Assembly: GCA_026195255.1 (NCBI GenBank)
Contig: JAPHSS010000009.1
Location: forward strand, 1-45,160
DNA from: Gammaproteobacteria bacterium
GTDB lineage: Bacteria > Pseudomonadota > Gammaproteobacteria > SZUA-229
Length of the DNA: 45,160 nt
Reading direction: 5' to 3'
Both the position numbers and the translations under genes were made by a program. A model generated the notes under the pieces. The model did no database searches. It saw only the letters and a program-made list of their open reading frames with translations, and was not told the DNA's origin. Below are positions 18,899-27,665 of the stretch, in pieces. Numbering within the stretch: position 1 is the stretch's first letter; every line of letters starts with the position of its first letter.

Positions 18899-20296
18899 AT
18901 GCGAGATAACACTCAGCAGGTAGGTGAGCAAGCGAGCTGGAGCTCCCTGGAAAAACGCGCGGGAGTCTCACTGGCGACAATATATGCGGTGCGCATGTTA
19001 GGTCTGTTTATGATACTCCCCGTCTTTTCGCTTTATGCTGAGCAATTTGAAGGTTCAACTCCTCTACTGGTAGGGCTGGCACTGGGTATATATGGCCTGA
19101 CCCAGGCCTTGTTGCAAATTCCTTATGGTATGTTGTCTGATCGTTTTGGACGTAAACCGATGATTACAATCGGTTTGCTGGTGTTTGCGGCGGGCAGCCT
19201 GTTAGCGGCTGATGCGAATACTATTTATGATGTCATTATTGGCCGAGCTTTGCAGGGGAGCGGGGCAGTAGCCGCTGTTCTTATGGCACTTGCAGCTGAC
19301 TTATCTCGGGAAGAACATCGCCTGAAAATGATGGGTTTCATCGGGGTTAGCATCGGTTTTGCTTTCGCTATTGCAATGATTACCGGGCCCATTCTTAATC
19401 AAATTGTTGGTTTGTCGGGAATCTTTATTGTGACCGCGATACTCGCTATATTTGCTTTAATTATATTATTTGTCTGGGTGCCAAACCCAAAAGAAAGTAT
19501 CTTCCATCGAGATACACAGGCGAATCCAACGTTGTTTAAAACCGTACTAGCAGATACCCAGTTATTACGCCTGGATTTTGGTATTTTAATACTGCATATG
19601 GTGCTCATGGCGACCTTTGTGTCATTTCCATTAGTATTACAGAATGAAGCGGGCCTGGCTTCGGTAGATCACTGGAAACTCTATCTGCCGGTATTTTTAC
19701 TCAGTGTTGCCATTATGGTGCCCTTTATTATTATTGCGGAAACCAAACGTCGTATGAAGCAGGTCTTTGTGGGTGCTATTGCGGTATTGGCTGTTGCAGA
19801 GCTCAATCTATTTTTTGGTGGAGGCTCTATGTGGCATTTAGCATTAACGATGGTTGTGTTTTTTAGTGCTTTTAATTTACTGGAAGCCAGTTTACCTTCG
19901 CTGGTTTCCAAAATGTCACCTGCTGATCGTAAGGGCACGGCAATGGGGCTGTATTCGTCAAGCCAGTTTCTGGGGGCCTTTTTCGGCGGGGTGTTAGGCG
20001 GGTTGGCATATGAATTCGCAGGGGCTCAGGGCGTTTATCTGATGTGTAGCTTTGCCTTATTGGTATGGTTGCTGTTAGCCTATACAATGAAAAACCCGAG
20101 ATATGTGAGCACATACCTGTTAAAAATCGGTAAAATAGAGCCGTCAAAAGTAAATCAGATGGTTTCTGCTTTAGTTTCGGTGCAGGGTGTGGCTGAAGCG
20201 GTAATTCAGCCAGATGAGGGCATTGCGTACCTAAAAGTAGAGTTGCATGCACTGGATAAAACAGCGTTACTGAAGTACTCAATTAACGAAACATAA
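18899..20296 (+). CDS. yajR: YajR-type MFS transporter
   Basis: The 465-residue protein is a 12-segment major facilitator followed by a soluble C-terminal domain of about 65 residues. The MFS signature QIPYGMLSDRFGRKPMI is in the TM2-TM3 loop, followed by GRALQGSGAVAAVLMAL in TM4, both very close to E. coli YajR. The tail (YVSTYLLKIG to YLKVELHAL) matches the ferredoxin-like YAM domain. The substrate is not known; it is an inner-membrane proton-coupled drug-type exporter by family. No strong ribosome site precedes the ATG. The uvrA-MFS-ssb neighbourhood is also seen in Pseudomonas. Confidence 0.9.
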   Translation: MRDNTQQVGEQASWSSLEKRAGVSLATIYAVRMLGLFMILPVFSLYAEQFEGSTPLLVGLALGIYGLTQALLQIPYGMLSDRFGRKPMITIGLLVFAAGSLLAADANTIYDVIIGRALQGSGAVAAVLMALAADLSREEHRLKMMGFIGVSIGFAFAIAMITGPILNQIVGLSGIFIVTAILAIFALIILFVWVPNPKESIFHRDTQANPTLFKTVLADTQLLRLDFGILILHMVLMATFVSFPLVLQNEAGLASVDHWKLYLPVFLLSVAIMVPFIIIAETKRRMKQVFVGAIAVLAVAELNLFFGGGSMWHLALTMVVFFSAFNLLEASLPSLVSKMSPADRKGTAMGLYSSSQFLGAFFGGVLGGLAYEFAGAQGVYLMCSFALLVWLLLAYTMKNPRYVSTYLLKIGKIEPSKVNQMVSALVSVQGVAEAVIQPDEGIAYLKVELHALDKTALLKYSINET

Positions 20297-20361
20297 ACAT
20301 AACGTTGCAGTTAATATCTGCAGTATTATATGTAAAATCATAGATAATATAGGGCAAAAAC

Positions 20362-20808
20362 ATGGCAAGAGGCGTAAATAAAGTAATTCTGGTGGGTACC
20401 TGTGGTAAAGACCCTGAAACCCGTTATATGCCTTCCGGCGGCGCAGTAACATCAATTAGTATTGCTACTAATGAAAGCTGGAAAGATAAAAAAACCGGTG
20501 AAAAACAAGAGCGTACGGAGTGGCACAATATTACCTTTTTTAATCGTCTTGGTGAAATCGCCGGAGAATATTTAAAAAAAGGTCAGCAGGTATATATTGA
20601 AGGCAGCCTACGTACTGAAAAGTGGCAGGATAAAAGTGGTAACGATCGTTACACTACGAAAATTATTGCCAATGAAATGCAAATGTTAGGTGGTCGTGCA
20701 GGTGGTGGAGATTTCACACCGCAACAGCAGTCTCAATCTCAGCCTGCTAATGAGCCCGCACCGATGGCACCAGTTGATGATAGTTTTGATGATGATATTC
20801 CGTTTTAG
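20362..20808 (+). CDS. ssb: Single-stranded DNA-binding protein
   Basis: The 148-residue product has the SSB OB fold ([20 protein letters not shown] at the start, [22 protein letters not shown] mid-protein), a Gln/Pro-rich linker and the acidic tail DDDIPF that binds partner proteins of replication and repair. It coats ssDNA as a tetramer. It lies 65 bases after yajR and is followed by two terminators. uvrA is nearby on the other strand, as in E. coli where ssb and uvrA are divergent neighbours. Confidence 0.98.
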   Translation: MARGVNKVILVGTCGKDPETRYMPSGGAVTSISIATNESWKDKKTGEKQERTEWHNITFFNRLGEIAGEYLKKGQQVYIEGSLRTEKWQDKSGNDRYTTKIIANEMQMLGGRAGGGDFTPQQQSQSQPANEPAPMAPVDDSFDDDIPF

Positions 20809-20814
20809 CAAACA

Positions 20815-20893
20815 CCTAAAGAAAATGTAAAGATTCTTTAGGTTTTTCTAACTGTAAAATATTTTAAAGCCCTGTTTCAACAGGGCTTTTTTT
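20815..20893 (+). terminator. Two tandem rho-independent terminators after ssb
   Basis: First: CCTAAAGAA (20815-20823) / TTCTTTAGG (20834-20842) then TTTTT. Second: AAAGCCCTG (20866-20874) / CAGGGCTTT (20881-20889) then more T to 20893. The second has the better stem. Together they isolate the following DsrC-like gene from ssb transcription. Confidence 0.9.
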
Positions 20894-21025
20894 ATGCCAA
20901 TAAATTCATTTTTGGTTTGTTGTATTGTAATAAAAAAAACTACAAAAATAAGTACGTGGAACACTAGATAAACTGTGTTTTATCAGCTAAAAATATAATA
21001 CACGTTTGAAATGATCTAAGAACTG

Positions 21026-21063
21026 CAGGGGGGATTTTTTTATTATAGCTTTAGGTTCCCCTG
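21026..21063. promoter_or_regulatory. Possible stem-loop upstream of the DsrC-like gene
   Basis: CAGGGGGG (21026-21033) can pair with TTCCCCTG (21056-21063) using two G-U pairs, with a T-rich loop. It lies about 120 bases before the ATG at 21184. The remaining 290-base gap (20894-21183) has an ATGCA...TGCAT repeat near 21070-21090 and no open gene. Function unknown. Confidence 0.3.
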
Positions 21064-21183
21064 TCTGCAATGCATGGTTTGAAAAGTGCATGTCCACACC
21101 TGACGTTCGCTCTGTTATGTCCTGAATTTAAAAAATGACTAATTTCGATCGTAAAACTTAATTAAATCAATAAGGTACGCATT

Positions 21184-21921
21184 ATGAATAATCTTGAAAT
21201 AGAGGGAAATATCATAGAGTTAAGAGCAGATGGTCGATTGCAGAATTCTGCAGACTGGACGCCAGAACTCGCGTTAGAGTTGGCAAGTAATGAAGGCCTG
21301 ACATTGACAGATGAGCACTGGGATGTGATTAATACAATGCGAGATTATTACAATGACTTTAATACCTCGCCTATTTTAAAACTATTGCGTCGTGAATTGT
21401 CTAAAGAGTATGGTGTAGAGCGGGCAACAGAAGGCGCTTTAATCGCTCTATTTCCAGGTGGGGTGCAACATCAGGGAAGTCGGATTGCGGGGATTCCCCT
21501 TGCCTATCTTGATGCCGAGTTAGACGAGGCTTCACGTATCAAACCTGTACAACCAGGTAAGCACTCCACTGGTCATTTTAATGACGTATTTGACTTTAAT
21601 GGTAAATCCATCACCGTGTATACATCGGGAAACCTGGTCAATCTGGAAGACTGGAATGAAGAGATGGCGGGTGTGTTAGCTGAGAAAGAAGGCATTCAGC
21701 TGACAGATGAACACTGGGTGGTTATTAACTTTCTGCGCAAGTTCTACTTCCAGTACGGCGTGGCACCGATGGTGAAAATTCTTATTAAGCATATGACGGA
21801 TGAGTTGGGTGCAACCATTGTAAATAAAGAAAGAATGTATGAGTTATTTCCTGGTGGGCCGGCTAAGCAAGGCTCACGTATTGCCGGTTTACCATTCCCA
21901 CAGGGCTGTATTGACGATTAG
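21184..21921 (+). CDS. Tandem DsrC/TusE-like protein with a single cysteine
   Basis: The 245-residue protein contains two consecutive DsrC/TusE domains. Domain 1 (about residues 4-105) has DWTPELALELASNEGL, LTDEHWDVIN and FPGGVQHQGSRIAG; domain 2 (about 133-245) has DWNEEMAGVLAEKEGI, LTDEHWVVINFLRKFY and FPGGPAKQGSRIAGLPFPQGC. DsrC carries two redox cysteines on its C-terminal arm; TusE keeps only the last. Here both CysB positions are Ser (99 and 231), domain 1 lacks the terminal Cys, and only Cys242 remains in the whole protein, followed by IDD. Single-domain homologues are sulfur carriers for Dsr sulfite reductase or TusBCD-MnmA. A sulfur-trafficking, scaffold or RspA-like regulatory role is possible. 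It is a single-gene unit between terminators. Confidence 0.85.
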   Translation: MNNLEIEGNIIELRADGRLQNSADWTPELALELASNEGLTLTDEHWDVINTMRDYYNDFNTSPILKLLRRELSKEYGVERATEGALIALFPGGVQHQGSRIAGIPLAYLDAELDEASRIKPVQPGKHSTGHFNDVFDFNGKSITVYTSGNLVNLEDWNEEMAGVLAEKEGIQLTDEHWVVINFLRKFYFQYGVAPMVKILIKHMTDELGATIVNKERMYELFPGGPAKQGSRIAGLPFPQGCIDD

Positions 21922-21976
21922 CCGCAAATTGTCAGTTACATAAGTGCTGGCCTAAACATGTATGATGTTTTTTACT

Positions 21977-22005
21977 AAAGCCGCCCTCAATCGGGGCGGC
22001 TTTTT
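21977..22005 (+). terminator. Rho-independent terminator after the DsrC-like gene
   Basis: GCCGCCC (21980-21986) pairs with GGGCGGC (21994-22000), extended by AAA/TTT, then TTTTT to 22005. Confidence 0.95.
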
Positions 22006-22156
22006 AGGCTATTAAAATACGCATAATAATACCGCAGTTGGGTACTTCATCAAATGTCTGCAAATTAGCGACAGGGCACGATTGCATTCACCCGTTCAAC
22101 GGTTAGAATACCTTGAAATAATGAATACTGATTAAGAGTTAAGGAATTAGGAAAAT

Positions 22157-23986
22157 ATGTGCGGAATTGTAGGAGCAGTAGCAGAGCGTAATGTGACACC
22201 TATTTTATTAGAGGGTTTAAGGCGTCTTGAATACAGGGGATACGATTCAGCGGGTATTGCAGTTATAAACGAAGCGAGTCGCCTGGATCGGGTGCGTCGC
22301 GTCGGTAAAGTAGAAAACTTATCTGAATCACTAAAAGAACACCCATTAAAAGGTTTTTTAGGTATTGCGCATACCCGTTGGGCGACACATGGTGAGCCAT
22401 CCGAGCCAAATGCTCATCCGCATATTTGTAATAATTCAGTTGCAGTCGTACATAATGGCATTATTGAAAACCATGGTGAGTTGCGCGAGCAGCAAAAAGC
22501 GAGTGGATATACCTTTACCTCAGGAACCGATACTGAAGTGGTGGTGCATCAGATTGAGCTTTATAAAAAAACTGGTGACGATTTATTGCAAGCAGTAAAA
22601 AAAGCCACCCAGGATTTTGAAGGTGCTTATGCATTAGGTGTAATTTCAGTTGATGAACCAGGGCGTTTGATAACTGCTCGCAGTGGCAGCCCACTAGTTA
22701 TAGGTATAGGTTTTGGTGAATACTTTATCGCTTCTGATGTTGCGGCTCTGTTACCGGTTACGCAACGTTTTATATTTTTAGAAGAAGGTGATATTGCTGA
22801 TATCACAAAAGATAGCCTGGTTATTTATGATAAAAATGACCAACAGGTTAAACGAGATATCAGTACATCTGAATTAAGTGTTGATGCGGTTAGCCGCGGT
22901 GAATTTCGTCATTACATGATGAAAGAAATTCACGAACAACCGATTGTTTTAGGTGAGGTGTTAGAGGGCAGAATTTATGATGGTAAAGTTTTAGATTCAG
23001 CCTTTGGTGCCGAAGCCGGGCAAGTTTTTGATAAAGTAAAACGTGTACAGATTATTGCCTGTGGAACATCATTTCATGCGGGCATGGTGGCGCGTTACTG
23101 GTTAGAGTCACTGGCGGGTATACCCTGTAATGTAGAAGTTGCATCAGAGTTTCGTTACAGAAATCCGGTTGTATCGGATGACACCCTGATTGTCACTATT
23201 TCCCAGTCTGGGGAAACCGCGGATACGCTTGCAGCGTTACGTAACCTTAAGGAAAAATCCGAGTACTCACTGTCTATTTGTAATGTGCCAGAAAGCTCCC
23301 TGGTACGTGAATCAAAATTAGTATTAATGACACGAGCTGGCCCGGAAATAGGCGTGGCATCAACCAAGGCATTTACAACCCAGTTAGTGTGTTTAATGTT
23401 AATGACAATTGCTTTAGGAAAACGTCACGGTTTAGCTGAAGAAAAAGAAAAACAATTAATTGAACACTTAGTTGGTCTGCCTTCTATTATTGAAAGTGTG
23501 CTTGAGAATAACCATATCGAAGACTGGGCCGATGAATTTAAAGACACATTAAATTCTATTTTTCTGGGTCGTGGTGTGCAGTATCCAATCGCAATGGAAG
23601 GCGCGTTAAAGTTAAAAGAAATTTCCTACATACATGCCGAAGCCTATGCGGCAGGTGAGTTGAAACATGGGCCGCTGGCTCTGATTGATCCGCAAATGCC
23701 GATAATTGCAATCGCGCCTAAAGATGGCATGCAAGATAAATTAAAGTCTAATTTAATGGAAGTGCTGGCTCGTAACGGCGAAGTTTATTTATTTGCTGAT
23801 GAAAGACTTGATATGAGTGATATGGGGGATATGTGCCATGTAATGACGATTCCCGCAGTTGAACCAGAAGTGGCCCCCATTTTGTACGCTATACCTATGC
23901 AGTTGTTTTCATATTTTGTTGCGGTGAGAAAAGGTACTGACGTAGATCAACCAAGAAACCTGGCTAAATCGGTTACAGTTGAATAA
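22157..23986 (+). CDS. glmS: Glutamine-fructose-6-phosphate aminotransferase (isomerizing)
   Basis: GlmS makes glucosamine-6-phosphate from fructose-6-phosphate and glutamine, the first step to UDP-GlcNAc for peptidoglycan and LPS. The 609-residue protein has the class II amidotransferase start MCGIVGAV (Cys2 becomes the nucleophile), YRGYDSAGIAV, and HTRWATHGEP, then two SIS domains (IACGTSFHAG, TISQSGETADTLAAL) and the C-terminal PRNLAKSVTVE. It stands alone after a 151-base gap; in many bacteria it follows glmU, which is not seen here. Confidence 0.98.
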   Translation: MCGIVGAVAERNVTPILLEGLRRLEYRGYDSAGIAVINEASRLDRVRRVGKVENLSESLKEHPLKGFLGIAHTRWATHGEPSEPNAHPHICNNSVAVVHNGIIENHGELREQQKASGYTFTSGTDTEVVVHQIELYKKTGDDLLQAVKKATQDFEGAYALGVISVDEPGRLITARSGSPLVIGIGFGEYFIASDVAALLPVTQRFIFLEEGDIADITKDSLVIYDKNDQQVKRDISTSELSVDAVSRGEFRHYMMKEIHEQPIVLGEVLEGRIYDGKVLDSAFGAEAGQVFDKVKRVQIIACGTSFHAGMVARYWLESLAGIPCNVEVASEFRYRNPVVSDDTLIVTISQSGETADTLAALRNLKEKSEYSLSICNVPESSLVRESKLVLMTRAGPEIGVASTKAFTTQLVCLMLMTIALGKRHGLAEEKEKQLIEHLVGLPSIIESVLENNHIEDWADEFKDTLNSIFLGRGVQYPIAMEGALKLKEISYIHAEAYAAGELKHGPLALIDPQMPIIAIAPKDGMQDKLKSNLMEVLARNGEVYLFADERLDMSDMGDMCHVMTIPAVEPEVAPILYAIPMQLFSYFVAVRKGTDVDQPRNLAKSVTVE

Positions 23987-24083
23987 GTAATTAATTAGTG
24001 TTTTCAGATTATTCCAGACAAATATAGTCGAAAACTGATAGAAGATGAATCAGTGATATGATTTCAAAAACTAAGTGGAAACC

Positions 24084-24656
24084 ATGACAGTTGACCTAAA
24101 TAGCCGTTACGGCCTAAACCCTGCGCATAGCGAAGTGGTAGAGGCATGTAAAATTATTGAGCCATGTAAAACCTTGGACATGGGCTCTTCCAATGGACGT
24201 AATGCCTTATACCTGGGCCAGCTTGGCTTTGACGTAATCGCAGTTGACAACAACCCCAGTGCTATTGATATGCTGCAGAAAATTGTCAGTGAAGAGGGGC
24301 TAGCCAACATTAAGGCACAGGTGTACGACATTAATAATGCCGGGCTTGATGTGGATTATGGCTTTATTGCCTGCACCGTAACCTTGATGTTTGTCGAGCC
24401 GGCTCGCGTTGATGTGGTTATTGCCGATATGCAAGCGCATACTCTAGCTGGTGGTTATAACCTGATTGTTTGCGCTATGAGCACTGAAGAACACCCATGC
24501 CCAGCCAACTTCCCTTTTACCCTGGGAGCAGGGCAGTTGCGTGAGGCCTACGAGGGCTGGGAGCTGATTAAGTACAATGAAGATTTAGGTACTATGCACA
24601 ACGGCGCGCAATTGCAGTTTGCGACCATGTTGGCGCGGAAACCAGAGCATAACTAA
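24084..24656 (+). CDS. tehB: TehB-like SAM-dependent methyltransferase
   Basis: The product (190 residues from the ATG at 24084; an in-frame GTG lies at 24075) matches TehB along its length: LNPAHSEVVEACKIIEP, KTLDMGSSNGRNALYLGQLG, TVTLMFVEP, GGYNLIVCAMSTEEHPCP and YNEDLGTMH. TehB uses SAM to methylate tellurite or selenite; its normal role is unclear. The SAM-binding loop reads GSSNG where E. coli has GCGNG. The gene looks richer in G+C than glmS and the repeat-rich stretch beyond, which may indicate recent acquisition. No tehA partner is nearby. Confidence 0.88.
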   Translation: MTVDLNSRYGLNPAHSEVVEACKIIEPCKTLDMGSSNGRNALYLGQLGFDVIAVDNNPSAIDMLQKIVSEEGLANIKAQVYDINNAGLDVDYGFIACTVTLMFVEPARVDVVIADMQAHTLAGGYNLIVCAMSTEEHPCPANFPFTLGAGQLREAYEGWELIKYNEDLGTMHNGAQLQFATMLARKPEHN

Positions 24657-24876
24657 AATCAATCGATTCTGCTTTGTAGTTTGGTCGAATTAACTAAACG
24701 TCTGCTTACCTGAAGCAAACGACCATATATGATTATCGCCTAATCTCCCAAAAACCGTGACCCCATTTTTAAATTTCATAACCCTTAAAAAATAGGGTTG
24801 AAAGCATATTAGAAATCCATTAAATTGCACTCCGCCGTGTGGCCCCCCAAAGATTATAAGTATAGAGAGATTTAAG

Positions 24877-24996
24877 ATGGTAGATGCAACTGCAATTCTG
24901 GCGGTTTTCGGTGTTCTTGGTTCAATAACAGTTTTTGCTGTGCTTGGTTATAGAATTACTCGTTTAATGAAAACGTGTAATTCAGAAGATTCATAA
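24877..24996 (+). CDS. Putative 39-residue single-span membrane protein
   Basis: ATG at 24877 opens a 39-residue frame (MVDATAILAVFGVLG, then SITVFAVLGY, then RITRLMKTCNSEDS). It has one hydrophobic helix with a positively charged flank, suggesting an inner-membrane protein with its basic end inside. GAGAGA at 24865-24870 gives a good ribosome site with 6-base spacing. I recognise no family. It sits in an otherwise gene-free stretch between tehB and trhO. Its coding nature rests on the ribosome site and the coherent membrane segment. Confidence 0.45.
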   Translation: MVDATAILAVFGVLGSITVFAVLGYRITRLMKTCNSEDS

Positions 24997-25033
24997 TTTT
25001 TTTTAAGAAACTCTTAAAAGAAAACATTAAAAA

Positions 25034-25127
25034 ACTACCACAAATGAACACAAATTTTATTGAGTATTAAAACCAAATAATATTGTGTTTTTATTTGAGT
25101 GACCATTAGCGTGTATTTTCGATAGTC
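25034..25127. repeat. CGCAAATGAACGC-type palindromic repeat, copy A (degenerate)
   Basis: The left arm reads CCACAAATGAACACAAAT (from 25038), the centre TTGAGTATTAAAACC and the right arm CATTAGCGTGTATTTTCG (25104-25121) then ATAGTCT. It has the same architecture and centre wording (TTGAGTAT) as copy D at 27666. It occupies part of the 420-base gap between the 39-residue frame and trhO. Confidence 0.55.
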
Positions 25128-25252
25128 TTTCACCTTTATAATTCTTCATGTATTCCACGATAATGTATGACTGATTGAGTTAATGAAATATGGGTTTATG
25201 TTTTGTTAAAAGGAAATGAAAATTACCACTTAAATACAATCATCTAGCATTG

Positions 25253-25365
25253 ACATTAGTGCGTCCATGCACGTCAAAACGAATAAACGGAAATAAGTTT
25301 TTGTATAACTACATTAAATAATTTAGCTTTTAATTTGCGTTCATTAGCGTGTATTTGCGGTAGTC
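25253..25365. repeat. CGCAAATGAACGC-type palindromic repeat, copy B
   Basis: The left arm contains AACGAATAAACGGAAATAA (25278-25296) and the right arm TTTGCGTTCATTAGCGTG TATTTGCGG (from 25334). The segment from 25342 to 25380 (CATTAGCGTGTATTTGCGGT and on) also repeats copy A from 25104 with few changes. Between the copies I see no other structure. Confidence 0.6.
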
Positions 25366-25416
25366 TTCTATCTTTAATCCGTTAATTTTCGGTAATCTCT
25401 CGTCCGTATACTAATC

Positions 25417-26394
25417 TTAACGATGTTTTTGAGACTGACGTTTGCTGTATTTTATCTGCCGGTTTTTTATACTCGCTTCTTGCGCAGCAGAACCAATATG
25501 TTCTTCACCCCGTGATCGGGCTAATTGAACCTGTTTTTCACGTTCACTAAATCGTTTACGCTGTGTTTCGGTTTTTTTATCGAAACAATGATGGCAGCTA
25601 ACCCCCTGAATAAACTTTTCACTTTTTTTGTCATCTTCAGTAATCGGTAATCGACAGGCATGGCACTGGTCATAAGTGCCCTTTTCTAATGAGTGATCAA
25701 CGCTAACGCGATTATCAAATACGAAACACTCGCCTTCCCATAGAGACTCTTCCTGGGGAACATTTTCCAGGTACTTTAATATGCCGCCCTGTAAATGATA
25801 AACCTCTTCAAAACCCTGCTCTTTCAGGTAAGCGGTCGATTTTTCACAACGTATACCACCGGTGCAAAACATGGCTACTTTTTTATGTTTTGCAGGTTGC
25901 AGGTTTTGTTTAACATAGTCAGGAAATTCACGGAAAGTTTCTGTTAGCGGATCAACTGCATTTTTGAATGTGCCGATGGACGTTTCGTAAGCATTACGTG
26001 TATCAATTAATGTCACGTCAGGATCTGAAATTAAAGCATTCCAGTCTTCCGGTTTAACATAGGTGCCTACTACATGATTCGGGTCTATGCCCTCAACACC
26101 CATAGTAACAATTTCTTTTTTGAGTTTTACACGGGTTCTGTAAAAAGGCATATTGTCATCGTAAGATGACTTGTGGCGAAGATCCGCCAGGCGAGGATCA
26201 GATTTTAACCAGTCAAGTAAAATATCAATCGACTTCTGACTACCCGCTACGGTGCCGTTGATGCCCTCACGAGCCAGTAAAAGTGTGCCTTTAACTTCAT
26301 TCTCTAACATGAGGTCTAATAGTGGCTGGCGTAATTCTTTATAATTATCAAGAATCACGAAGTGATATAAGGCGCTAATAACGACTTGTGACAT
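25417..26394 (-). CDS. trhO: tRNA uridine-34 hydroxylase TrhO (rhodanese family)
   Basis: TrhO (YceA) hydroxylates U34 of certain tRNAs to 5-hydroxyuridine using O2. The open frame runs from 26457, but the family start is [13 protein letters not shown] at 26394, preceded by AGGT eight bases upstream, giving 325 residues. The rhodanese active site [12 protein letters not shown] has Cys177, the residue number used in E. coli. The C-terminal part has a Cys-rich knuckle (CHAC...CHHC) and a basic, Arg/Lys/Gln-rich tail that may bind tRNA. It lies on the minus strand with repeats downstream. Confidence 0.95.
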   Translation of the reverse strand: MSQVVISALYHFVILDNYKELRQPLLDLMLENEVKGTLLLAREGINGTVAGSQKSIDILLDWLKSDPRLADLRHKSSYDDNMPFYRTRVKLKKEIVTMGVEGIDPNHVVGTYVKPEDWNALISDPDVTLIDTRNAYETSIGTFKNAVDPLTETFREFPDYVKQNLQPAKHKKVAMFCTGGIRCEKSTAYLKEQGFEEVYHLQGGILKYLENVPQEESLWEGECFVFDNRVSVDHSLEKGTYDQCHACRLPITEDDKKSEKFIQGVSCHHCFDKKTETQRKRFSEREKQVQLARSRGEEHIGSAAQEASIKNRQIKYSKRQSQKHR

Positions 26395-26598
26395 AGTATC
26401 TACCTGTGTACTGCGAGCTGGAACGTAAATCCAGTGCATATTTTTAAAGCAAAGCATTATACCTAAATGCTTATTATTAGCGTAACTATTATCCCGACAC
26501 TTCGTCTGCTAAATGGTGTTTATGCCATAAATGAGTGATCATATTTAGCAAATAAGTAATGAGGTGATGTAAATGACGAATTATCAGGCGAAATATGA

Positions 26599-27144
26599 AT
26601 GTTAGGTTTCATTAAATCGATAACTCAATTTTTGGGTATTAATGCACAAAGTGCAAAACTGAGCGCTATTTTTATAACGGAAAGTGGCGGCCAGCCAATG
26701 CACTTGGTTAAAACAGTTAATGTTATAAAAGACGGTGGTTTAGAAGGTGATAGATATAACTCGAATACGGGTTACTGGCATCGGGTAGAAGCCTGCCAGG
26801 TTACGCTTATTTCAGAGCATGATTTGATGTTAGCTGAGAAATCGAGTTCTCTTACTTTTAGAAATGGTGAACACCGTCGTAATCTTGTAATTTCAGGTTT
26901 AAAAACAAAACAACTGGAAGGTAAATTATTTCGTATTGGTGAAGTTGTGTTTCGTTACGATAAAAAAAGACCACCCTGTGGTTACCTTAATAAAATAGAA
27001 GGTAGAGGTAGGGCGCTGGCGCTTAGTTATAATAGTGGTGTTTGTATTAAGGTGTTACAGGGTGGGAGAATATCAGTGGGTGATAAGGTTTACGTTGTAA
27101 AAGAAAAGAATAAAGAAAAAGACAACGCAAATGAACGCAAATAA
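26599..27144 (+). CDS. MOSC domain protein
   Basis: The 181-residue product has a MOSC domain, a fold of molybdenum-cofactor sulfurase C-termini and standalone sulfur-carrying proteins (YiiM-like). Visible motifs are GGLEGDRYN (residues 47-54), HRRNLVISG (92-100), the probable sulfur-carrying Cys127 in RPPCGYL, and VLQGGRISVGD (152-162). The last residues, KEKDNANERK, are translated from the left arm of repeat copy C, so the original C-terminus has probably been replaced. Substrate unknown. Confidence 0.8.
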   Translation: MLGFIKSITQFLGINAQSAKLSAIFITESGGQPMHLVKTVNVIKDGGLEGDRYNSNTGYWHRVEACQVTLISEHDLMLAEKSSSLTFRNGEHRRNLVISGLKTKQLEGKLFRIGEVVFRYDKKRPPCGYLNKIEGRGRALALSYNSGVCIKVLQGGRISVGDKVYVVKEKNKEKDNANERK

Positions 27145-27262
27145 CCGCGAATGCACGCCATAAAATTAAAAGTAAAATAAAAAATATATCATGCAGTGTG
27201 CCGCAGGCACACAACATAAATATTCGCGTTTATTTGCGGAATTTGGCGTTCATTTGCGTTTT
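27123..27262. repeat. CGCAAATGAACGC-type palindromic repeat, copy C
   Basis: The left arm ACGCAAATGAACGCAAATAA with CCGCGAATGCACGCC (27125-27159) is matched by the inverted right arm ATTCGCGTTTATTTGCGG (27221-27238) and GGCGTTCATTTGCG (27245-27258). At the centre GTGTGCC (27196-27202) pairs with GGCACAC (27206-27212). The left arm overlaps the end of the MOSC gene. Confidence 0.75.
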
Positions 27263-27302
27263 CTTTTTCTTCTTACGCTTTTTATAAATAACATAATATT
27301 TT

Positions 27303-27331
27303 ATTTGCGTTCATCCGCGTGCATTTGCGAA
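27303..27331. repeat. Isolated right-arm copy of the same repeat
   Basis: ATTTGCGTTCATCCGCGTGC followed by ATTTGCG repeats the right-arm wording of copies A to D without a nearby left arm of its own. It sits between copy C and the 301-base inverted-repeat element. Confidence 0.55.
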
Positions 27332-27351
27332 AAATATGTTTTATTTTTTAT

Positions 27352-27652
27352 CTCGTTCCCATGCTCCTGCGTGGGAATGCATAGGTTTCGATGTACTAGC
27401 CAGAACTCCGTGCGGCTTCAGGTACAGGGCTTAATTCATCTTTTAATGCAACCAGTGAAACCTGGCTAATCTCATAAATACGATGCGCTGAGTTATTTTT
27501 CCCCGTGTCGTAGTAAACAACGTATTGTTTGTTTATATATCCAGGCAATCAATTTTTTATGGTGTGAGTTACTAATGACGGGAGTGAAGAAGTTTGTAAG
27601 GTATGATTTACCAGGTTAGCTATGCATTCCCACGCGGGAGCGTGGGAACGAG
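27352..27652. mobile_element. MITE-like element with 33-base terminal inverted repeats
   Basis: CTCGTTCCCATGCTCCTGCG and following bases (27352-27384) recur inverted at 27620-27652 with 31 of 33 positions identical. Each end is itself a hairpin (TTCCCA...TGGGAA). The 235-base interior has no complete gene. No target-site duplication is visible. Similar CTCGTTCCCACGCTCC repeats are common in gammaproteobacterial genomes. Confidence 0.65.
27396..27548 (-). pseudogene. Possible gene remnant inside the inverted-repeat element
   Basis: A 50-residue open frame (from TTG at 27548; YINKQYVVYYDTGKNNSAHR, then IYEISQVSLVALKDELSPVP) reads like ordinary protein rather than noise, but has no ATG and no ribosome site, and a stop lies just before it. 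It may be a fragment captured between the terminal repeats. I recognise no family. Confidence 0.25.
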
Positions 27653-27665
27653 TTAAAAGCAGGCT

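Noticed and set aside
21140-21183. Crp/Fnr-type box upstream of the DsrC-like gene
   Set aside because: TTAATTAAATCAA near 21160 lacks the TTGA half and has a 5-base spacer.
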